DNA from: an uncultured Planctomycetia bacterium
GTDB lineage: Bacteria; Planctomycetota; UBA1135; GCA-002686595
Direction of reading: 5' to 3'
Assembly: GCA_938003765.1 (NCBI GenBank)
Contig: CALKYE010000184.1
Coordinates: 1 to 15,775 of the forward strand
Length of the DNA: 15,775 bases
Shown here: piece after piece, positions 13,786-15,775 of the stretch
How positions within the stretch are numbered: position 1 is the stretch's first letter
How the letters are laid out: every line of letters begins with the position of its first letter
Made by a program: the position numbers and the translations under genes
Notes under the pieces: generated by a model
What the model was told of the DNA's origin: nothing
Seen by the model: only the letters and a program-made list of their open reading frames with translations
The model's database searches: none

Positions 13786-14787
13786 ATGCATCCTCGAATC
13801 CTCGCCGCCGTCGCGCTGTGCGCCGCCTTCCAGACCGTCGCCGTGGCCCAGACGTTCGCCCCGGTGGTGCGCGCCTCGATCAAGGACTCGCCGCGCGACG
13901 GAGTGGGCGACGCGTTCAACGCCAATCCGTTCGAGGGCCTGCTCCGTCAGACGTCGAGCACCGAGGACCGCGCCATCCAGGAGTTCGACCTGAGCGCGCT
14001 GTCGGGCGCGGCGATCCAGAGCGCGACGCTCTCGGGCCAGGTGGCGGTCAACAACTCCTTCGACAACGGCCTGCGCACCTTCGAGTTCTCGCTGTATGCG
14101 GGCAACGGCGTCGCGGACCTGTCGGACTTCCAGATCAGCTCGACGGTCGTGGGCACGGGGCAGTACGCGCCGCCCGCGCAGTCGAATTTCAGCTACTCGA
14201 TCGACGTCACGGGCGCGCTCTCGGCGCTGCTCGCCGGCGGTGCGACGTTCGTGGGGCTCAAGGTCGACTGCACCAGCGAGCCCAACTTCCCGAACATCCT
14301 CGACGGAACCACTTCGCAGCTCGTGGTGGTCGCCGCCGCGTGCGGCAACGTCGCGACGTTCTGCACGCCGGGCACGACCTCGATCGGCTGCCTCGCCAGC
14401 ATGAGCGCCACCGGCGCGCCCGACGCCAACGCGGGCTCGGGCTTCGTGATCCAGGCGAACAACGTCGACGGTCAGCGCCAGGGGCTGATCTTCTACGGAG
14501 TCGACAACAGCGGCTTCTCGCCCTTGCCCTGGGGCCTGAGCAGCAGCTTCCTGTGCGTGAAGCCGCCGACGCAGCGCTTGCCCGTGGGAACCAGCGGCGG
14601 CACGGCCGGCGGCTGCGACGGGGTGCTCAGCGCCGACTTCAACAGCTTCATGCTCGCCAACCCCTCGGCGCTCGGCGGCCCGTTCCTCGGCGGTGAGCAG
14701 GTCTACGCCCAGGCCTGGTTCCGCGACCCGCCCAGCCCCAAGTCGACCAGCCTCTCGGACGCGCTGAGCTTCGTGGTTTGTCCGTAG
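13786..14787 (+). CDS. Secreted beta-rich protein with conserved Cys-rich C-terminal domain
   Basis: The 333-residue protein has a clear Sec signal peptide (1-21, cleavage after AVA before QTF). Residues 25-180 look like a beta-sandwich of the DNRLRE/CBM96-like or similar adhesive type: a RAIQEFDLSALSGAAIQSAT segment resembles such domains, but the match is weak. From about residue 186 comes a distinct tail: TFCTPGTTSIGC, GLIFYG, PWGLSSSFLCV, PTQRLP, SGGTAGGCDG, and a final AQAWFRDPPSPKSTSLSDAL before FVVCP. I recognise this tail as a recurrent C-terminal module of planctomycete exoproteins with no settled name; six cysteines (186, 193, 202, 257, 277, 332) suggest disulfides. It has no catalytic motif that I can see. 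Function unknown; a surface or matrix role is inference. Start supported by a GGAG Shine-Dalgarno and the signal peptide. Confidence 0.85.
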   Translation: MHPRILAAVALCAAFQTVAVAQTFAPVVRASIKDSPRDGVGDAFNANPFEGLLRQTSSTEDRAIQEFDLSALSGAAIQSATLSGQVAVNNSFDNGLRTFEFSLYAGNGVADLSDFQISSTVVGTGQYAPPAQSNFSYSIDVTGALSALLAGGATFVGLKVDCTSEPNFPNILDGTTSQLVVVAAACGNVATFCTPGTTSIGCLASMSATGAPDANAGSGFVIQANNVDGQRQGLIFYGVDNSGFSPLPWGLSSSFLCVKPPTQRLPVGTSGGTAGGCDGVLSADFNSFMLANPSALGGPFLGGEQVYAQAWFRDPPSPKSTSLSDALSFVVCP

Positions 14788-14823
14788 GGCGTGGAACTCG
14801 TCGCGCCGGGCCGGGTTCACCGA

Positions 14824-14829
14824 TACTCG
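14824..14829 (+). promoter_or_regulatory. -10-like element before HEAT-repeat gene (TACTCG)
   Basis: CCGATACTCGG lies about 40 bases before the ATG at 14868 in an 80-base gap, and fits the TANNNT-like boxes elsewhere except for the last base. The leader would be about 32 bases with no Shine-Dalgarno. Nothing else is evident in this gap. Confidence 0.3.
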
Positions 14830-14867
14830 GATCGTCGTCGTTCCAGACCCACCCCCACGCGACTGCC

Positions 14868-15775
14868 ATGCTGAAGCTCATCGCCGCCCTGCTCCTCGCT
14901 CTGCCCGCCTTCGCCCAGGAGGAGCAGCCCAAGCCCGTCGACCCGGCCAAGAAGCAGACGGCCGTCACGGAGCTCACGCGCGCCTTCGACAAGGAGGGCG
15001 GGCCCGAAGCGCGGGCGGCGGCCATCGCACGCGCCCACGAGGTGGTCGATCCCGAGGTCATCGCGCTCGTGCGCAAGGGGCTCGACGACAAGGACGCGCG
15101 GGTGGTGGAAGCGGCGGTCAACGCGCTGGGCCACATGAAGCACAAGCACTCGCTCGAGGCCTTGCACGCGTACCTCAAGCGCGAGCGCAAGAAGCTCGAG
15201 GAGAACGACCTGCTCTACCCGCTCGTCCTCAAGGAGATCGGGCGGCACGGCGACGAGAGCTCGCTGGCGCTCCTCGCCGACGACGCGTTCGATCAGCGCG
15301 CCTACACGACCGCGCAGGCGCGGATCATGGCGCTGGGCAACATCCGCAGCGTCAAGTCGATCGAGGCCCTGATCGACATGTCGAAGAAGGTCGGCGTGCA
15401 CCGCATGGACGGCCTGCGCCAGGACATGCGCCTCGCGTTGGCGCGGCTCACCGGCCGCGATCTGGGCGCGGTTTCGACCCAGTGGCTCGCCTGGTGGCAG
15501 GACAACAAGAAGGGCTTCGAGGTCGCCAAGACGCCGCACAAGCTCGAACCGGCGATGGAGCGGCAGTGGGCGCGCTTCTGGGGCGACGAAGCCGCGGCCG
15601 GGGAAGGTGAGAGCGGCGGCCAAGGCGGCGGACAGGGCGGAGGCCGGCGCGGACGACGCCAGGGTGGCGGCGAAGGCGGTGGCGAAGGTGGCGGCGAGGG
15701 CGGCGGCTCCGGCGGGGGATCTGGCGGCGGCGCTGGTGGCGGCTCTGGCCGAGGCTCGGGCGGTGGTTCGTCAGG
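14868..15775 (+). CDS. Exported HEAT-repeat protein with glycine-rich tail, 3' truncated
   Basis: The frame is open from an ATG at 14868 to the window edge (302 residues, no stop). Residues 1-16 form a short Sec signal (MLKLIAALLLALPAFA, then QEEQ). Residues 45-200 contain HEAT/PBS-like helical repeats: ARAAAIARAHEVVDPEVIAL, KDARVVEAAVNALGHMKHKH, and ARIMALGNIRSVKSIEALID. A block ending in TGRDLGAVSTQWLAWWQDNK resembles the tail seen after HEAT repeats in many planctomycete proteins. From residue 245 the chain becomes a low-complexity glycine-rich tail with a basic RRGRR patch. HEAT repeats usually mediate protein contacts; no partner can be named. The gene is on the same strand as the preceding secreted-protein gene, 80 bases away, with a possible own -10. 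The C-terminus is outside the window. Confidence 0.85.
   Translation, partial: MLKLIAALLLALPAFAQEEQPKPVDPAKKQTAVTELTRAFDKEGGPEARAAAIARAHEVVDPEVIALVRKGLDDKDARVVEAAVNALGHMKHKHSLEALHAYLKRERKKLEENDLLYPLVLKEIGRHGDESSLALLADDAFDQRAYTTAQARIMALGNIRSVKSIEALIDMSKKVGVHRMDGLRQDMRLALARLTGRDLGAVSTQWLAWWQDNKKGFEVAKTPHKLEPAMERQWARFWGDEAAAGEGESGGQGGGQGGGRRGRRQGGGEGGGEGGGEGGGSGGGSGGGAGGGSGRGSGGGSS
15600..15775 (+). repeat. In-frame GGGX low-complexity repeat encoding Gly-rich tail
   Basis: The DNA repeats GGYGGCGGN-like units in the coding frame, giving GGQ, then GGGE three times, then GGGS/GGGA/GGSG blocks. Codon third positions vary (GGC, GGT, GGA, GGG), so the array is maintained at the protein level and not as a recent perfect duplication. 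It runs off the window edge. Confidence 0.75.

Noticed and set aside
15600..15775. Regular GGC-type repeats considered as a CRISPR or non-coding tandem array
   Set aside because: They stay in the reading frame of the HEAT protein, have no spacers and encode a Gly-rich tail.
1..15775. Search for tRNA, rRNA, transposase, integrase or restriction genes
   Set aside because: None recognised on either strand; neither base composition nor gene content suggests a mobile island.

Overview
The window looks like chromosomal DNA of a very GC-rich member of the Planctomycetota. The main grounds are a PSD1-type (DUF1549/DUF1553) gene overlapping a DUF1501 gene, a pairing that is a planctomycete hallmark; an ECF sigma factor carrying a very long membrane-anchored C-terminal extension; a secreted protein ending in a Cys-rich tail of a kind I associate with planctomycete exoproteins; and the near absence of Shine-Dalgarno sequences. 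No tRNA, rRNA, insertion sequence, phage gene or CRISPR array is visible, and base and codon use look uniform, so I see no sign of recent transfer. Genes fill almost the whole window and no gene-free stretch exceeds about 210 bases.

Layout. (1) 1-4021, plus strand: a 5'-truncated PSD1 protein with an inserted LamG-like domain, overlapping by ATGA a Tat-exported DUF1501 protein. (2) 6143-4032, minus strand: a probable operon of a YebC/YeeN-type protein, a YaeQ protein and a TIR-receiver fusion protein, the last two overlapping by GTGA. (3) 7216-6356, minus: a ferredoxin/flavodoxin-NADP reductase-like flavoprotein. (4) 7297-9352, plus: glucosamine-6-phosphate deaminase, then an AGE (N-acylglucosamine 2-epimerase) family protein that seems to lack both catalytic histidines. 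(5) 13701-9372, minus: a NamZ-type (DUF1343) exo-N-acetylmuramidase followed by the 1015-residue transmembrane ECF sigma fusion. (6) 13786 to the right edge, plus: a secreted protein with the Cys-rich tail, then an exported HEAT-repeat protein with a glycine-rich tail, cut by the window end.

How the genes may work together. NamZ, NagB and the AGE-family protein all belong to amino-sugar or cell-wall sugar chemistry. The membrane-bound sigma factor next to namZ could in principle sense the envelope, though nothing in the sequence proves a regulatory link. The yebC-yaeQ-TIR-receiver operon combines a translation-associated or regulatory family, a nuclease-fold family and a TIR domain under a phospho-receiver-like domain.

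The two most distinctive observations are these. First, three independent genes (yebC, the reductase, namZ) have a TANNNT-like -10 element ending exactly six bases before the start codon, as expected for leaderless mRNAs, and other genes share a CGCTANNCT-like -10 with short leaders. Second, sigma factor, membrane segment and about 800-residue extracytoplasmic region are joined in a single polypeptide.
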